A stretch of 64,000 nt of DNA, taken from positions 1 through 64,000 of the forward strand of contig PWZT01000057.1 in assembly GCA_003567315.1 (NCBI GenBank), in the 5' to 3' direction. How positions within the stretch are numbered: position 1 is the first letter of the stretch; each line of letters starts with the position of its first letter. Shown piece by piece: positions 40,060 to 49,928 of the stretch. Position numbers and translations under genes: made by a program. Below the pieces are notes generated by a model. It did not search any database. It saw only the letters and a program-made list of their open reading frames with translations, and was not told the origin of the DNA. The stretch is from Paracoccaceae bacterium. GTDB lineage: Bacteria; Pseudomonadota; Alphaproteobacteria; Rhodobacterales; Rhodobacteraceae.

Positions 40060-40197
40060 CAGCATATGGGCGGCATTTGTTTCAAGCTATGCTCTTTGTG
40101 CATGGGTGGTATGCCTTATAAGCGTAGCGAATCACATGGCAAAACGCGTATGCAGGCTCGACCGGTGGATGCAAGACCAAGAATAAAGGACGACAGA

Positions 40198-40527
40198 ATG
40201 TTTGACGCTGCGGATGGAACCGCATTCACGCACGAACAAGGCGCGCGCGCTCGCAAACTCTTTGCGGCAGTGGTGCTGGCTGCGCTCGATGATGCGATTG
40301 CCGACGACAAGAAATTCGGCAACGGGCCCGAGCAGATTGCGCGCTGGGCACGGTCGCGCGATGGGCGCGAAGTGCTGAGCTGTGCCGGGATCGACCCGAA
40401 CGAACGGGTCGTGGCCGGGTTGATGGAATTTGTCGCGAAAGGTGTGCGCACCTCTGTCGCGCTGTCGCGCGAGGAAAGCGAGCGGCGCAACGCGGCTGCG
40501 GCAGCGGCGGAAGTCGCTGCGGCCTGA
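40198..40527 (+). CDS. Conserved Rhodobacterales protein (DUF6280-like)
   Basis: FTHEQGARARKLFAAVVLAALDDAIADDKKFGNGPEQIARWARSRDGREVLSCAGIDPNERVVAGLM. Confidence 0.78.
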   Translation: MFDAADGTAFTHEQGARARKLFAAVVLAALDDAIADDKKFGNGPEQIARWARSRDGREVLSCAGIDPNERVVAGLMEFVAKGVRTSVALSREESERRNAAAAAAEVAAA

Positions 40528-40543
40528 GACACCAGACTTCATG

Positions 40544-40586
40544 ACGAAAAGGCCCTGCGTCACGCGCGGGGTCTTTTCGTTTTTTC
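40544..40586 (+). terminator. Rho-independent terminator
   Basis: ACGAAAAGGCCCTGCGT-CACG-CGCGGGGTCTTTTCGTTTTTT; stem followed by T tract. Confidence 0.85.
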
Positions 40587-40597
40587 TGCGCCGGGCG

Positions 40598-41194
40598 TCA
40601 GCTCGCGACCTCCAGATATTCGGCCAGAAACTCAAGCCTGTCCTGCCCCCAGAACCGCGCCTCTCCCACCACGAAGAACGGCACGCCGAACACACCATCG
40701 GCGATCGCCTCTTCCAGATTGCGCGGATAGATCTCGGCCCCCTGCAGCATGCCGCTGAAGGCGATGGACGGGTCGAACCCGGCCGCTGTGAGGCACGCGC
40801 GGATGACCTCGTCCTCGGCGATATTGCGGTCTTCTTCCCAGCAGGCCCGGGTCAGGCCGCTGACAAGGGCGGCCATATCGCCACCGCCCGCTTCTTGCGC
40901 AGCGATGATGGCATAGGAGGCGGGCGCGGGGTTGGTCGGAAAATAGGCCGGTTGCAGCTTCATCGGCAGGCCCAGCCGCTTTGACCAGCGGTCGAGTTCC
41001 TGCAGGCGGTAGGCCTTGCGGCTCTTATGGCGCTCGGCCAGAACCTGCCCGCCTGTGCGGGGAAACAGCGATGTGGGGTCGATGGGCTTGTATCGCAGGC
41101 GCGCGCCAGCGGCGCGGGCGATCTCGGCGGGTCGGGTGCCCGCCATATGGACCCAGGGCGAAATCGGGCTCAGATAGTAATCGATCTGCGTCAT
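40598..41194 (-). CDS. 2-hydroxychromene-2-carboxylate isomerase (DsbA-like)
   Basis: [63 protein letters not shown]. Confidence 0.9.
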   Translation of the reverse strand: MTQIDYYLSPISPWVHMAGTRPAEIARAAGARLRYKPIDPTSLFPRTGGQVLAERHKSRKAYRLQELDRWSKRLGLPMKLQPAYFPTNPAPASYAIIAAQEAGGGDMAALVSGLTRACWEEDRNIAEDEVIRACLTAAGFDPSIAFSGMLQGAEIYPRNLEEAIADGVFGVPFFVVGEARFWGQDRLEFLAEYLEVAS

Positions 41195-41285
41195 CGGCAG
41201 CTCCTTGCAGCAAGCGGGCAGTTTGCAAGACGCTACCTCGGTGGTAAGCGGTGTCAACTCAAGCGAATCCCCGAAGGATGGCCCG

Positions 41286-42302
41286 ATGATCGACCGCTCC
41301 GAACCCAAGCTCATTGCCGGAAACTCCAACGGGCCGCTTGCGAAGGCCATCGCGCGGCGCATGACATTGCATCGGGGCATGTCCTTCTCGCTGGTCGATG
41401 CGCGGGTCGAGCGGTTCAATGACGGCGAGGTTTTTGTCGAGGTGTTCGAGAATGTTCGTGGCGAGGACATGTTCATCATCCAGTCCACCTCCAAACCGGC
41501 CAATGACCATCTGATGGAGCTGCTGATCATCGCCGATGCGCTCAAGCGCTCTTCCGCGGCGCGGATCACCGCCGTCATCCCCTATTTCGGCTATGCGCGC
41601 CAAGACCGCCGGACCAAGGCGCGCACGCCGATCTCGGCCAAGCTGGTCTCCAACATGATCACCCAGGCGGGGATCGAGCGCATCCTGACGCTTGATCTGC
41701 ACGCCGCCCAGATCCAGGGGTTTTTCGATATTCCGGTCGATAACCTCTATGCCGCGCCGGTCTTTGCGCTGGATGTGATGCACCATTTCAACGGGCGGCT
41801 TCAGGATGTCGTCATCGTCTCGCCCGATGTTGGCGGTGTCGCCCGCGCGCGCGAGCTTGCCAAGCGGATCGGATGTGCACTCGCGATTGTCGACAAGCGC
41901 CGCGAAAAGCCTGGCGAAATCGCCGAGATGACCGTGATCGGGGAAGTGACAGGCAAGATCTGCGTCATCGTCGATGATATCTGCGATACGGCCGGCACGC
42001 TGTGCAAGGCTGCGGAAGTTCTCATCGAGGCGGGCGCCACCGAGGTGCACAGCTACATCACCCACGGCGTGCTGTCAGGCCCGGCGGTGGAACGGATCAC
42101 GAACTCGGTCATGAAATCGCTGGTCATCACCGATTCCATCGCCCCGACCGAGGCGGTTCAGGCCGCCCCCAATATCCGCATCGTGCCCACAGCGCCAATG
42201 TTCGCGCAAGGGATCCTGAACACATGGAAGGGCACGTCGGTCTCATCGCTTTTCGATACCGAGACGCTCATGCCCATCTATGAAGGGTTTTACGGCTCGT
42301 GA
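41286..42302 (+). CDS. prs: Ribose-phosphate pyrophosphokinase
   Basis: [68 protein letters not shown]. Confidence 0.95.
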   Translation: MIDRSEPKLIAGNSNGPLAKAIARRMTLHRGMSFSLVDARVERFNDGEVFVEVFENVRGEDMFIIQSTSKPANDHLMELLIIADALKRSSAARITAVIPYFGYARQDRRTKARTPISAKLVSNMITQAGIERILTLDLHAAQIQGFFDIPVDNLYAAPVFALDVMHHFNGRLQDVVIVSPDVGGVARARELAKRIGCALAIVDKRREKPGEIAEMTVIGEVTGKICVIVDDICDTAGTLCKAAEVLIEAGATEVHSYITHGVLSGPAVERITNSVMKSLVITDSIAPTEAVQAAPNIRIVPTAPMFAQGILNTWKGTSVSSLFDTETLMPIYEGFYGS

Positions 42303-42306
42303 GGCG

Positions 42307-42648
42307 TCAGTCCTTCGGCTGATCTGGCTCGCGGCGTTCCGCGCGCCTCTTGCGATCCGAAGGCGGCAGCGACTCGAGCGAATCGAAATCATTGATGTCG
42401 CGCCGGGTCTGGCGGCGGTGCTTGTTCCAGCGCGAAAAGCCCAGCCAGACCGCAAGCCCGACACTCGCCCAGATCAACGCCTGCAGCGCAAGGGGCAATC
42501 CCGGCACCAGCCAGACCACCAGCGCCACGACTGCCGCGCCAAAGGCGAAGCCGAGCGCGACATAGGCCGTCGTCATCATCTCCACCGCCAGCAGGACCGC
42601 CGCGATCAGGCCCCAGATCATCCAGTCGGGCAGGGCAAACAGGTCCAT
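42307..42648 (-). CDS. NfeD-family protein
   Basis: Three TM segments, IWGLIAAVLLAVEMMTTAYVALGFAFGAAVVALVVW; next to the SPFH gene. Confidence 0.82.
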   Translation of the reverse strand: MDLFALPDWMIWGLIAAVLLAVEMMTTAYVALGFAFGAAVVALVVWLVPGLPLALQALIWASVGLAVWLGFSRWNKHRRQTRRDINDFDSLESLPPSDRKRRAERREPDQPKD

Positions 42649-42652
42649 CGGC

Positions 42653-43507
42653 TCAGATTTCCTTCAGGATCGCGGCTGCCTCGCGGAAGGCGTTGGACGG
42701 CCCACCCGGCAGCATGATCAGTTTCGCATTGTCGGATTTCGACAGCCCCTCCAGCGCCTCGACCTGCATCCGCGCGGTCTGGAAGGTCAGCGCCTCGCGC
42801 GCGTTCTCACCCTCCAGCGAGGCGGCGATGGCGCGGTTGGCCTCGGCATTGGCATCGGCAATGGCACGGATCGCATCGGCCTTGCGCTGCGCCTCGTAAA
42901 GCTCGGCATCGGCGGCCAACTCTGCCGCGCGGCGCTGGCCTTCGGCGCGGGTGATCGCCGCGCGCCGCTCGCGCTCGGCGGCAAGAACCTCCGCCATCGC
43001 CTTCTGCGTGGTCTCGTTGAGTTTGACATCGGTGATTTCCGAGCGCGAGATGCGGATACCATAAGTCTGGCCTGCATCCTCCAGCGCTTCCAGCAGCGCC
43101 ACATTGAGCGAGCCACGGTCGGATTGCACCTGATCGAGTTCCACCTTGCCCAATTCCGAACGCACCAGCGATTGCACGAGCCCGATCACCAGATTGTCGA
43201 TATTATTGACGCGGAACACCGCCGCCTCGGGGTTCTCGATCCGGTAAACCACCAGGAGCTGCGCGCCAAAGACCACGTTATCGGCCGAAACCACTTCGAG
43301 CGAAATATCGTTCAGAACCTGATCATTGACCGGCACCTTGGAATGCACCCGGTCAAGGAAGGGCACGATCACATTCACCCCTGCATCCAGCGTGCGGTGA
43401 TAGGCCCCGAGCCGCGTGACAACATAGTTTTCCGATTGCGGCACGATCTTGAGGCCCAGAAGGACCACCAGAACAATCACCACGACAATCGCCAGAATGA
43501 GTTCCAT
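42653..43507 (-). CDS. SPFH-domain stomatin-like protein (QmcA family)
   Basis: GLKIVPQSENYVVTRLGAYHRTLDAGVNVIVPFLDRVHSKV; QTYGIRISRSEITDVKLNETTQKAMAEVLAAERERRA. Confidence 0.93.
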   Translation of the reverse strand: MELILAIVVVIVLVVLLGLKIVPQSENYVVTRLGAYHRTLDAGVNVIVPFLDRVHSKVPVNDQVLNDISLEVVSADNVVFGAQLLVVYRIENPEAAVFRVNNIDNLVIGLVQSLVRSELGKVELDQVQSDRGSLNVALLEALEDAGQTYGIRISRSEITDVKLNETTQKAMAEVLAAERERRAAITRAEGQRRAAELAADAELYEAQRKADAIRAIADANAEANRAIAASLEGENAREALTFQTARMQVEALEGLSKSDNAKLIMLPGGPSNAFREAAAILKEI

Positions 43508-43570
43508 CAGCTACCTCGTTCAAATGCTGTGCGCGATTGTGCGGCGGGACGCGCCGCGCGACAAGCGAAA

Positions 43571-44797
43571 TCAGGCGGTTTCCTCTCCGGCCACCCGCCG
43601 CGAGAGCAGCATCAGCGACAATGCCACGCTCGCACAGAGGATCATCCCGAAAATCAGCGGCAATGGGGTGCCGTCATAGGCCAGCGAGATCGGTAGCGCG
43701 ATCATGACCGATCCCATGGTCGAAAGCGACATCACCACGGATGACCCGATCCCGGCCATATGCCCCAGCGGTTGCAGCGCCAAGGCGTTGAGATTGCCGA
43801 AGGTCAGCCCGATGGAAAAGAAGGCCGTGCACATGAAGGCGAAGAAAAGCGCGAAATCCCACGGCGCGGGCAGGCCCAGCAGCATCAGCCCGAGGAAAAA
43901 CACCGACACGCTCGCTTGCCACAGAAAGGCCAGGGTCGCGATCCTGCGCATGCCGAAGCGCATCACGAGTTTCGCATTCACGATGCTCGCCGTGCCTGCG
44001 AATAGTGCCGTGGCGGCAAACCAGAAGGGGAAAGTCGCCGCGCGGTCATAGACATCGTCGAAGATCATCGGCAGGTTCGAGAGCCACGCGAAAAGCGGCG
44101 CGAAGGCGAAGGTCAGGGCCACGACATAGATCATCACGGCGGGGTTGGTCACGATCTCGACCAGCGCCGCCCAGATCACGCGCGGTCGGAGGGGGCGGCG
44201 GTTTTCGGGGGCGAGGCTCTCGGGCTGGCGGGTCATCAGCCAGAGCCCGGCGATGATCCCGAAAGCCACGAAGGCAAAGAAGATCATCCGCCAGTTCGAT
44301 ACCCACATGATCCCCGCCCCGATCGAGGGCGCGATGGCGGGCACCAGCACGAACAGCGTCATGATGATCGAGGTCACGCGTGCCATCGACCGCCCCGAAT
44401 AGAGGTCGCGCACCATGGCCGTGGCCACCACGCGCGGCGCGGCAGCCCCGAGCCCTTGCAGGAAGCGCGCGGCCAGCAGGCTTTCGATGGACCATGCCTG
44501 CATCGCCAGCACGGCGCCAGCGAGATAGAGCGAAATTCCCACCAACAGCACCGATTTGCGCCCGAAGGCGTCCGAGACCGGCCCGCAGACCAGCGTGCCC
44601 ATGCCCAGCCCGAAAACGAACGCAGTGATGACAAGCTGCCCGCGCTGGGGGCTTTCGGGCGAAAGCTCCTGCCCGATCAGCGGCAGGGCGGGCAGCATCG
44701 CATCGATGGAGAAGGCGACAGCGGACATCAGTAGCGCCATCAGCGCCACGAATTCGCCAAAGCGCAGCGGTTTGGTGGGGGAGAAGAGACGCATCAA
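43571..44797 (-). CDS. Bcr/CflA-type MFS efflux transporter
   Basis: ALPLIGQELSPESPQRGQLVITAFVFGLGMGTLVCGPVSDAFGRKSVLLVG; 12 TM. Confidence 0.9.
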   Translation of the reverse strand: MMRLFSPTKPLRFGEFVALMALLMSAVAFSIDAMLPALPLIGQELSPESPQRGQLVITAFVFGLGMGTLVCGPVSDAFGRKSVLLVGISLYLAGAVLAMQAWSIESLLAARFLQGLGAAAPRVVATAMVRDLYSGRSMARVTSIIMTLFVLVPAIAPSIGAGIMWVSNWRMIFFAFVAFGIIAGLWLMTRQPESLAPENRRPLRPRVIWAALVEIVTNPAVMIYVVALTFAFAPLFAWLSNLPMIFDDVYDRAATFPFWFAATALFAGTASIVNAKLVMRFGMRRIATLAFLWQASVSVFFLGLMLLGLPAPWDFALFFAFMCTAFFSIGLTFGNLNALALQPLGHMAGIGSSVVMSLSTMGSVMIALPISLAYDGTPLPLIFGMILCASVALSLMLLSRRVAGEETA

Positions 44798-45429
44798 CTC
44801 TGCGCCCCGGTCAATTCATCGATCACCTGCAGCCACAATTCGGTGGGCTGTGCGCCCGAGATGGCGTGGCGCGCATCGATGATGAAACAGGGCACGCCCT
44901 GAATGCCACGCGCCCGCGCATCGCGGTCGGCGGCGCGGATCATCTCGCAATCGGCATCGGACTCCAGAAGCCGCGCGACCATCGCCCGGTCCAGCCCGGC
45001 CTCGGTCGCAAGCGTGGTCAACTCATCACGCACACCCAGATCGCGGCCTTCCTGAAAATAGGCGCGAAAAAGCCGGTTCACCATCATGCTCTGCCGCCCC
45101 TCGAGCCCCGCCCAATGGATCAGCCGATGCGCGTCGAGCGTGTTGGGCACGCGCGTAATTCCGGGCAGATCGAGCGCGAGGCCGGTCGCCTCCGCCGCCT
45201 CGATCACTGGGCGATAAGCGTTCAGCACACCCTCATCGCCGCCGAATTTCAGCGCCATGTATTCGCCCCTGTCCATCCCCTCGCTTGGCATGTCGGGGTT
45301 GAGTTGAAACGGCTGCCAGCGGATCTCGAACGGATGATCGGGGCGCTGCTCCAGCGCGCGGTCAAGCCGCGCCTTGCCGATGAAGCACCACGGGCAGATC
45401 GGGTCGGACCAGATTTCGAGCGGGATCAT
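44794..45429 (-). CDS. DsbA-family oxidoreductase (FrnE-like)
   Basis: LEIWSDPICPWCFIGKARLDRALEQRP (CPWC); GIQGVPCFIIDARHAISGAQP. Confidence 0.92.
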   Translation of the reverse strand: MIPLEIWSDPICPWCFIGKARLDRALEQRPDHPFEIRWQPFQLNPDMPSEGMDRGEYMALKFGGDEGVLNAYRPVIEAAEATGLALDLPGITRVPNTLDAHRLIHWAGLEGRQSMMVNRLFRAYFQEGRDLGVRDELTTLATEAGLDRAMVARLLESDADCEMIRAADRDARARGIQGVPCFIIDARHAISGAQPTELWLQVIDELTGAQS

Positions 45430-46937
45430 GGCCGCACCTCCTCGAACCCTTCGCGCAGGCTGCGCCGCGAGAGCTTTCCATTGGCACCACGGGGCAGCGC
45501 CTCCATGTGCCGGTAAATGCGCGGCTGCTTGTAGCGGGCAAGTCGGGCGGCGGCGAATTCCATCAGCGTGGCTTCGGGCACGACCTCCGGCCCGGTGTAG
45601 AAGGCCGCGATCACACTCACCCCTTCACGCACGCTCACCTCCGCGCAGGCCACTTCGCGCAGCCCCGGATGCTCGGCCAGCGCGCGCTCCACCTCCAGCG
45701 GCGAGACGCGGAAACCGCCTGCATTCATCATGTCATCATCGCGCCCCAGATAGGTGATCGCGCCATCCGAGCCCATCTGCGCGCGGTCGCCAGTCAGGAA
45801 CCACGCGCCCTGCAGGGGCAGATCCGGCCCGTCCGACCCCAGATACCCCAACATCAGCCCCGGATCGCTGCGATGGATGGCGAGTATCCCCTCGGTGCCG
45901 GGCGCAACTGGCGCGCCATCGGCCCCCAGCACTGCGATCTGCCGCCCGGCCTGCGGATACCCCGCTGTGCCCTCCGGCGCGGGCCGCGCGGGGCTGGCCG
46001 AGACGAAGGTGGAGCATTCCGACATCCCCAGCGCCTCGTAAATCTCGAGCCCGGTCGCCGCGCGCCAAGCCTCGCGTGTCACCTCTGGCAGTTTCTCGCC
46101 CGCCGACAGCCCATGGCGCAGGCGCGGCAGATCGAGCTTGCGCCCGTCCTTGAGAAGCTGGCGGTAAACCCCCGGCGCAGCGGCGAAGATCGTGGCATCG
46201 AAGCGCTTGAGCATCAGCCCCAGTGGCGCGCCCGCAGCCGGGATCAGGGCTGTCGCGCCAATCGCCCAAGGGTCCATCAATCCAGTGCCCAGCGTATAGG
46301 TCCAGTTGAAGGCCCCGGCGTGGAGCATCCGGTCCTCGCGCGTCAGCCCGTACCAGCCCTCCCACATCATCCGCCGCGCCCAGATCGCGCGATGGGCATG
46401 GACGACCGCGCGCGGGCTGCCACCGCTGCCGGAGGTGTAGATAATGTAGCCAGGCCGCTCGGGGCTGCCCATATGCCACTCGCAGGGCGGCAATTCCTGC
46501 ATCCGGTGCAGCGCGGGTTGCGTGAGCACCGGGGCCGGGTGGTCGGGCAGCGCCACATCCTCGGCGCCGAGCACGAGGGCGGGGGCGACCTCCTGCGCGA
46601 TGCGGGTGATCTCGCGCGCGGTCAGTTGGGTCGAGGTCGGCACGGGCACCAGCCCCGCTGCGATCGCGCCCAGATAGGCGAGAGGAAAATCGACCGTATT
46701 GCCCAGCCGCATCAGCACGCGGTCACCGGGGGCAAGCCCTGCACGCAATAGCCCGCTGCCCGTGCCCCGAACGGCCGCGATCAGCCGGGCATAGGACCAG
46801 CGCTCGGCCCCGCTTGCGCGCAGCACCTGCAGCGCGATCTTGTCGGGCGTCTCGGCGCCTGCGCTCAGCACATACCGCGCCATATTGAAGGGCGCAGGCG
46901 GCGGCGCAAGCGGGGCAGGGTCGGTCACGGACAACAT
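45426..46937 (-). CDS. AMP-dependent acyl-CoA synthetase (benzoate-CoA ligase-like)
   Basis: YIIYTSGSGGSPRAVVHAHRAIWARRMMWEGWYGL; GMSECSTFVSASPARPAPEGTAGYPQAGRQIAVL; YKQPRIYRHMEALPRGANGKLSRRSLRE. Start MLSVTDPAPLAP. Confidence 0.9.
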   Translation of the reverse strand: MLSVTDPAPLAPPPAPFNMARYVLSAGAETPDKIALQVLRASGAERWSYARLIAAVRGTGSGLLRAGLAPGDRVLMRLGNTVDFPLAYLGAIAAGLVPVPTSTQLTAREITRIAQEVAPALVLGAEDVALPDHPAPVLTQPALHRMQELPPCEWHMGSPERPGYIIYTSGSGGSPRAVVHAHRAIWARRMMWEGWYGLTREDRMLHAGAFNWTYTLGTGLMDPWAIGATALIPAAGAPLGLMLKRFDATIFAAAPGVYRQLLKDGRKLDLPRLRHGLSAGEKLPEVTREAWRAATGLEIYEALGMSECSTFVSASPARPAPEGTAGYPQAGRQIAVLGADGAPVAPGTEGILAIHRSDPGLMLGYLGSDGPDLPLQGAWFLTGDRAQMGSDGAITYLGRDDDMMNAGGFRVSPLEVERALAEHPGLREVACAEVSVREGVSVIAAFYTGPEVVPEATLMEFAAARLARYKQPRIYRHMEALPRGANGKLSRRSLREGFEEVRP

Positions 46938-47004
46938 GCGCCCAGAGCTACGCCTGCACCCTGCCAGTTGCAAGCCTGACCTGAGCCGCGTAAAGGATTG
47001 CGCC

Positions 47005-47628
47005 ATGGCCTCTCACAGCGACCCCAGCCTTCTGAAAATCGCCCGCAATGGCAGCGGCACCGAGCCTGCGCAGCCGGTCGATCTGTCTGCACGCGTCCGT
47101 GATCTGCGCAAGGCGCGCGGCTGGACACTGGAACAGGCCGCGAAGGCCGCCGGCCTCGCGCGCTCCACGCTGTCGAAGATCGAGAACGGGCAGATGTCGC
47201 CCACCTATGATGCGCTCAAGAAACTCGCGCAGGGGCTCGAGATTTCGGTGCCACAGCTTTTCCCCCCGCCCGCGCGCCCCTCGGCCAGTGGCCGTATGGC
47301 GCTGACGCGCGCAGATGAGGGCATGGCCCAGCCCACGCCGACCTATGATCACCGCCTGCTCGCGGCGCAATTGACGGCGAAGAAGATGCTGCCCTATCAG
47401 GCCCGCATCCGCGCCCGCGACATGAGTGATTTCGACGGCTGGGTGCGCCATGGCGGTGAGGAATTTCTCTATGTCTTGACGGGAGAGATCCGGCTTTTCA
47501 CCGAATTTTACGCGCCGGTGGACATGAAACGCGGCGACAGCGCCTATTATGACGCCAGCATGGGCCATAACGTGATTTCGCTCTCACGCGAGGATGCGCA
47601 GATTCTCTGGGTCACATCGCTCGACTGA
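47005..47628 (+). CDS. XRE-family regulator with cupin domain
   Basis: LSARVRDLRKARGWTLEQAAKAAGLARSTLSKIENGQMSPTYDALKKLAQGLEISVPQLF; C-terminal cupin GGEEFLYVLTGEIRLFTEFYAPVDMKRGDSAYYDASMGHNVIS. Confidence 0.92.
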   Translation: MASHSDPSLLKIARNGSGTEPAQPVDLSARVRDLRKARGWTLEQAAKAAGLARSTLSKIENGQMSPTYDALKKLAQGLEISVPQLFPPPARPSASGRMALTRADEGMAQPTPTYDHRLLAAQLTAKKMLPYQARIRARDMSDFDGWVRHGGEEFLYVLTGEIRLFTEFYAPVDMKRGDSAYYDASMGHNVISLSREDAQILWVTSLD

Positions 47629-47659
47629 CCGCCGGGCGGATCTGCGCCAAGCCTGCCTG

Positions 47660-47681
47660 TTCATCTTGCCTTAAATACTCA
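47660..47681 (-). repeat. Dispersed 3'-end element, copy F (core only)
   Basis: TTCATCTTGCCTTAAATACTCA, 3' of lysine-tRNA ligase gene; no clear hairpin. Confidence 0.5.
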
Positions 47682-47712
47682 AATATAGCATCACGTCACT
47701 GCGTAAGGCCGT

Positions 47713-49344
47713 TCAGCGCGCAAGCTCGCCCGCAAGCCCCTGCTCGATCAGCCGCACGGTCCGCGCCACTCCGTAAAGCGCGATGAACGTGCCCCAGCGC
47801 GGCCCCTGGCTCGCGCCAAGCAACACCTCATAGAGCACCTTGAACCACTCGCGCAGATTCTCGAAGCCATGCGCCTTGCCGGTGTCGCGCACCACCGACA
47901 TGAACACCTCTTCGCTCAGCGCGTCATACGCGCTCGCATAGGCTTCAGGCACTGCACCCGTGGCCGCGATCTCGCGCAGCGCCTCTGCCAGCGCCTCGAG
48001 CGCCGCGCGCTCGGTCTCGGTAGGTGCGCGGTAGGCCAGTGTGGGTGCCACGAAATCGGCATAATAGCGCACGGCAAAGCCTGCGGCCTGATCGAGGTCG
48101 GGATGCGTCGCGGGATCGGCCTCGGGCGCGTATTGGCGGATGAAACCCCAGAGCGTTTCCTTCTCCTCCGCCCGCGCGACAGAGGCGAGGTTGAGAAGCA
48201 GCGAGAAGCTGACCACCATCCCCGAGGCGGGCACTTCGCCGCCATGGATATGCCAGACCGGGTTCGCCGCCTGTTGCTCGGGGCTCTGGTCGGGATAGGC
48301 GCGCAACTGCTGGTGATATTCGTCCACCGCCTTGGGGATCACATCCCATGACAGCCGCTTGGCGGTGCGCGGCTTGAGGAACATGTAATAGGACAGGCTC
48401 TCGGTCGCTGCATAGGTCAGCCATTCGTCAATCGTCAGCCCGTTGCCCTTGGATTTCGAGATCTTCTCGCCATTCTCGTCAAGGAACAGCTCATAGACAT
48501 AATGTTCCGGCTTCTTCCCGCCGAGGATCTCGCAGATGCGGTCATAGATCGGCGCATTGGTGGAGTGATCCTTGCCGAACATCTCGAAATCCACATCCAG
48601 CGCCGCCCAACGCGCGCCGAAATCGGGCTTCCATTGCAGCTTCACATTCCCGCCCGTCACCGGCAGGGTCCATTCGCGCCCGTCCTCGTCATCAAAGGTG
48701 ATCTCGCCCTTGACCCCGTCCACATGCTTCATCGGCACATAGAGCACGCGCCCGGTCTCGGGGTGGATCGGCAGGAAGATCGAATAGGTCTGCTGGCGTT
48801 CCTCGCGCAGCGATTTAAGCATGACCTCCATCAGCGCGTCATAGCGTTCGGCTGCGCGCAGCAGGACCTCATCAAAGCGTCCCGAGTTATAGAAATCGGT
48901 GGCCGAGATGAACTCGTACTCAAACCCGAACGTGTCCAGAAAGCGCCGCAGCCGGGCGTTGTTGTGATGGCCGAAGCTTTCATGGGTGCCGAACGGATCG
49001 GGCACCGAAGTCAGCGGCATCTGCAGATAGGCCCGCAGCGCGTCAGGGTCGGGCACATTTTCCGGCACCTTGCGCATGCCGTCCACATCGTCGGAAAAAC
49101 AGATCAGCCGCGTGGGGATATCGCTGATCGCCTCAAAGGCGCGGCGCACCATCGTGGTGCGCGCCACTTCGCCGAATGTGCCGATATGGGGCAGGCCCGA
49201 GGGGCCATAGCCGGTCTCGAACAACACATAGCCTTTCTGAGGCGCCTTGCCCTTGTAGCGCGCCACCAGCTTGCGGGCCTCTTCAAAGGGCCAGGCTTTG
49301 GATTTCAGGGCGGCATCGCGGAAGGCGGACATGGGCAGGGTCAC
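47713..49344 (-). CDS. lysS: Class I lysine--tRNA ligase
   Basis: [24 protein letters not shown] (HIGH-like) and [21 protein letters not shown] (KMSKS-like), class I LysRS architecture. Confidence 0.94.
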   Translation of the reverse strand: MTLPMSAFRDAALKSKAWPFEEARKLVARYKGKAPQKGYVLFETGYGPSGLPHIGTFGEVARTTMVRRAFEAISDIPTRLICFSDDVDGMRKVPENVPDPDALRAYLQMPLTSVPDPFGTHESFGHHNNARLRRFLDTFGFEYEFISATDFYNSGRFDEVLLRAAERYDALMEVMLKSLREERQQTYSIFLPIHPETGRVLYVPMKHVDGVKGEITFDDEDGREWTLPVTGGNVKLQWKPDFGARWAALDVDFEMFGKDHSTNAPIYDRICEILGGKKPEHYVYELFLDENGEKISKSKGNGLTIDEWLTYAATESLSYYMFLKPRTAKRLSWDVIPKAVDEYHQQLRAYPDQSPEQQAANPVWHIHGGEVPASGMVVSFSLLLNLASVARAEEKETLWGFIRQYAPEADPATHPDLDQAAGFAVRYYADFVAPTLAYRAPTETERAALEALAEALREIAATGAVPEAYASAYDALSEEVFMSVVRDTGKAHGFENLREWFKVLYEVLLGASQGPRWGTFIALYGVARTVRLIEQGLAGELAR

Positions 49345-49445
49345 TTCTCTGTGGGGGGCCGATTGGCACAGCGCTTCCTATTGCCCCTCTCGGGCCGCGT
49401 CAATATTCTGCACGGCGGCATAGCTTTTGTGCGACAGGAGACAGG

Positions 49446-49868
49446 ATGACGCCCACCCCGCCATCGTTCACACCGCAGGACAGCCTCGTGGCGCTCATGA
49501 TCGCCGTGTCTGCTGCCGATATGGAGATCCACACAGCCGAGCTTGTGGCCATCACTTCGCTTGTCAATCACCTGCCGATCTTCGGGGATTATGACAGTGA
49601 CCGGATCAAGCCGGTCGCGCAGACCGTGTTCGACCTGTTCGAGGAAGATGACGGGCTCGATGCCCTGTTCGGCCTGATCCGCGAGAGCCTGCCCGAGCGG
49701 CTCCATGAGACTGCCTATGCGCTTGCCTGTGATGTGGCGGCGGCGGATGGCAAGCTCGCGCAGTCCGAGTTGCGGTTGCTCGAGGAAATTCGCCATGAAT
49801 TGCAGGTCGACCGCTTGCACGCGGCTGCCATCGAGCGCGGTGCGCGCGCGCGGCATATGAAGCTCTAG
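49446..49868 (+). CDS. TerB-family tellurite-resistance-like protein
   Basis: DSLVALMIAVSAADMEIHTAELVAI...ALACDVAAADGKLAQSELRLLEEIRHEL. Confidence 0.82.
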   Translation: MTPTPPSFTPQDSLVALMIAVSAADMEIHTAELVAITSLVNHLPIFGDYDSDRIKPVAQTVFDLFEEDDGLDALFGLIRESLPERLHETAYALACDVAAADGKLAQSELRLLEEIRHELQVDRLHAAAIERGARARHMKL

Positions 49869-49928
49869 CGCGACCGGGGGGCGCGGGATCACGCACCCAT
49901 GGGCAAGCGCCGGGCGATAGGGTATGCC

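Noticed and set aside
47713-49344. Archaeal-type (class I) LysRS as evidence of recent transfer
   Set aside because: Class I LysRS is the normal form in many alphaproteobacteria.
49446-49868. Tellurite-resistance or phage-defence ter cluster
   Set aside because: Single TerB-like gene with no other ter genes nearby; a general housekeeping context.
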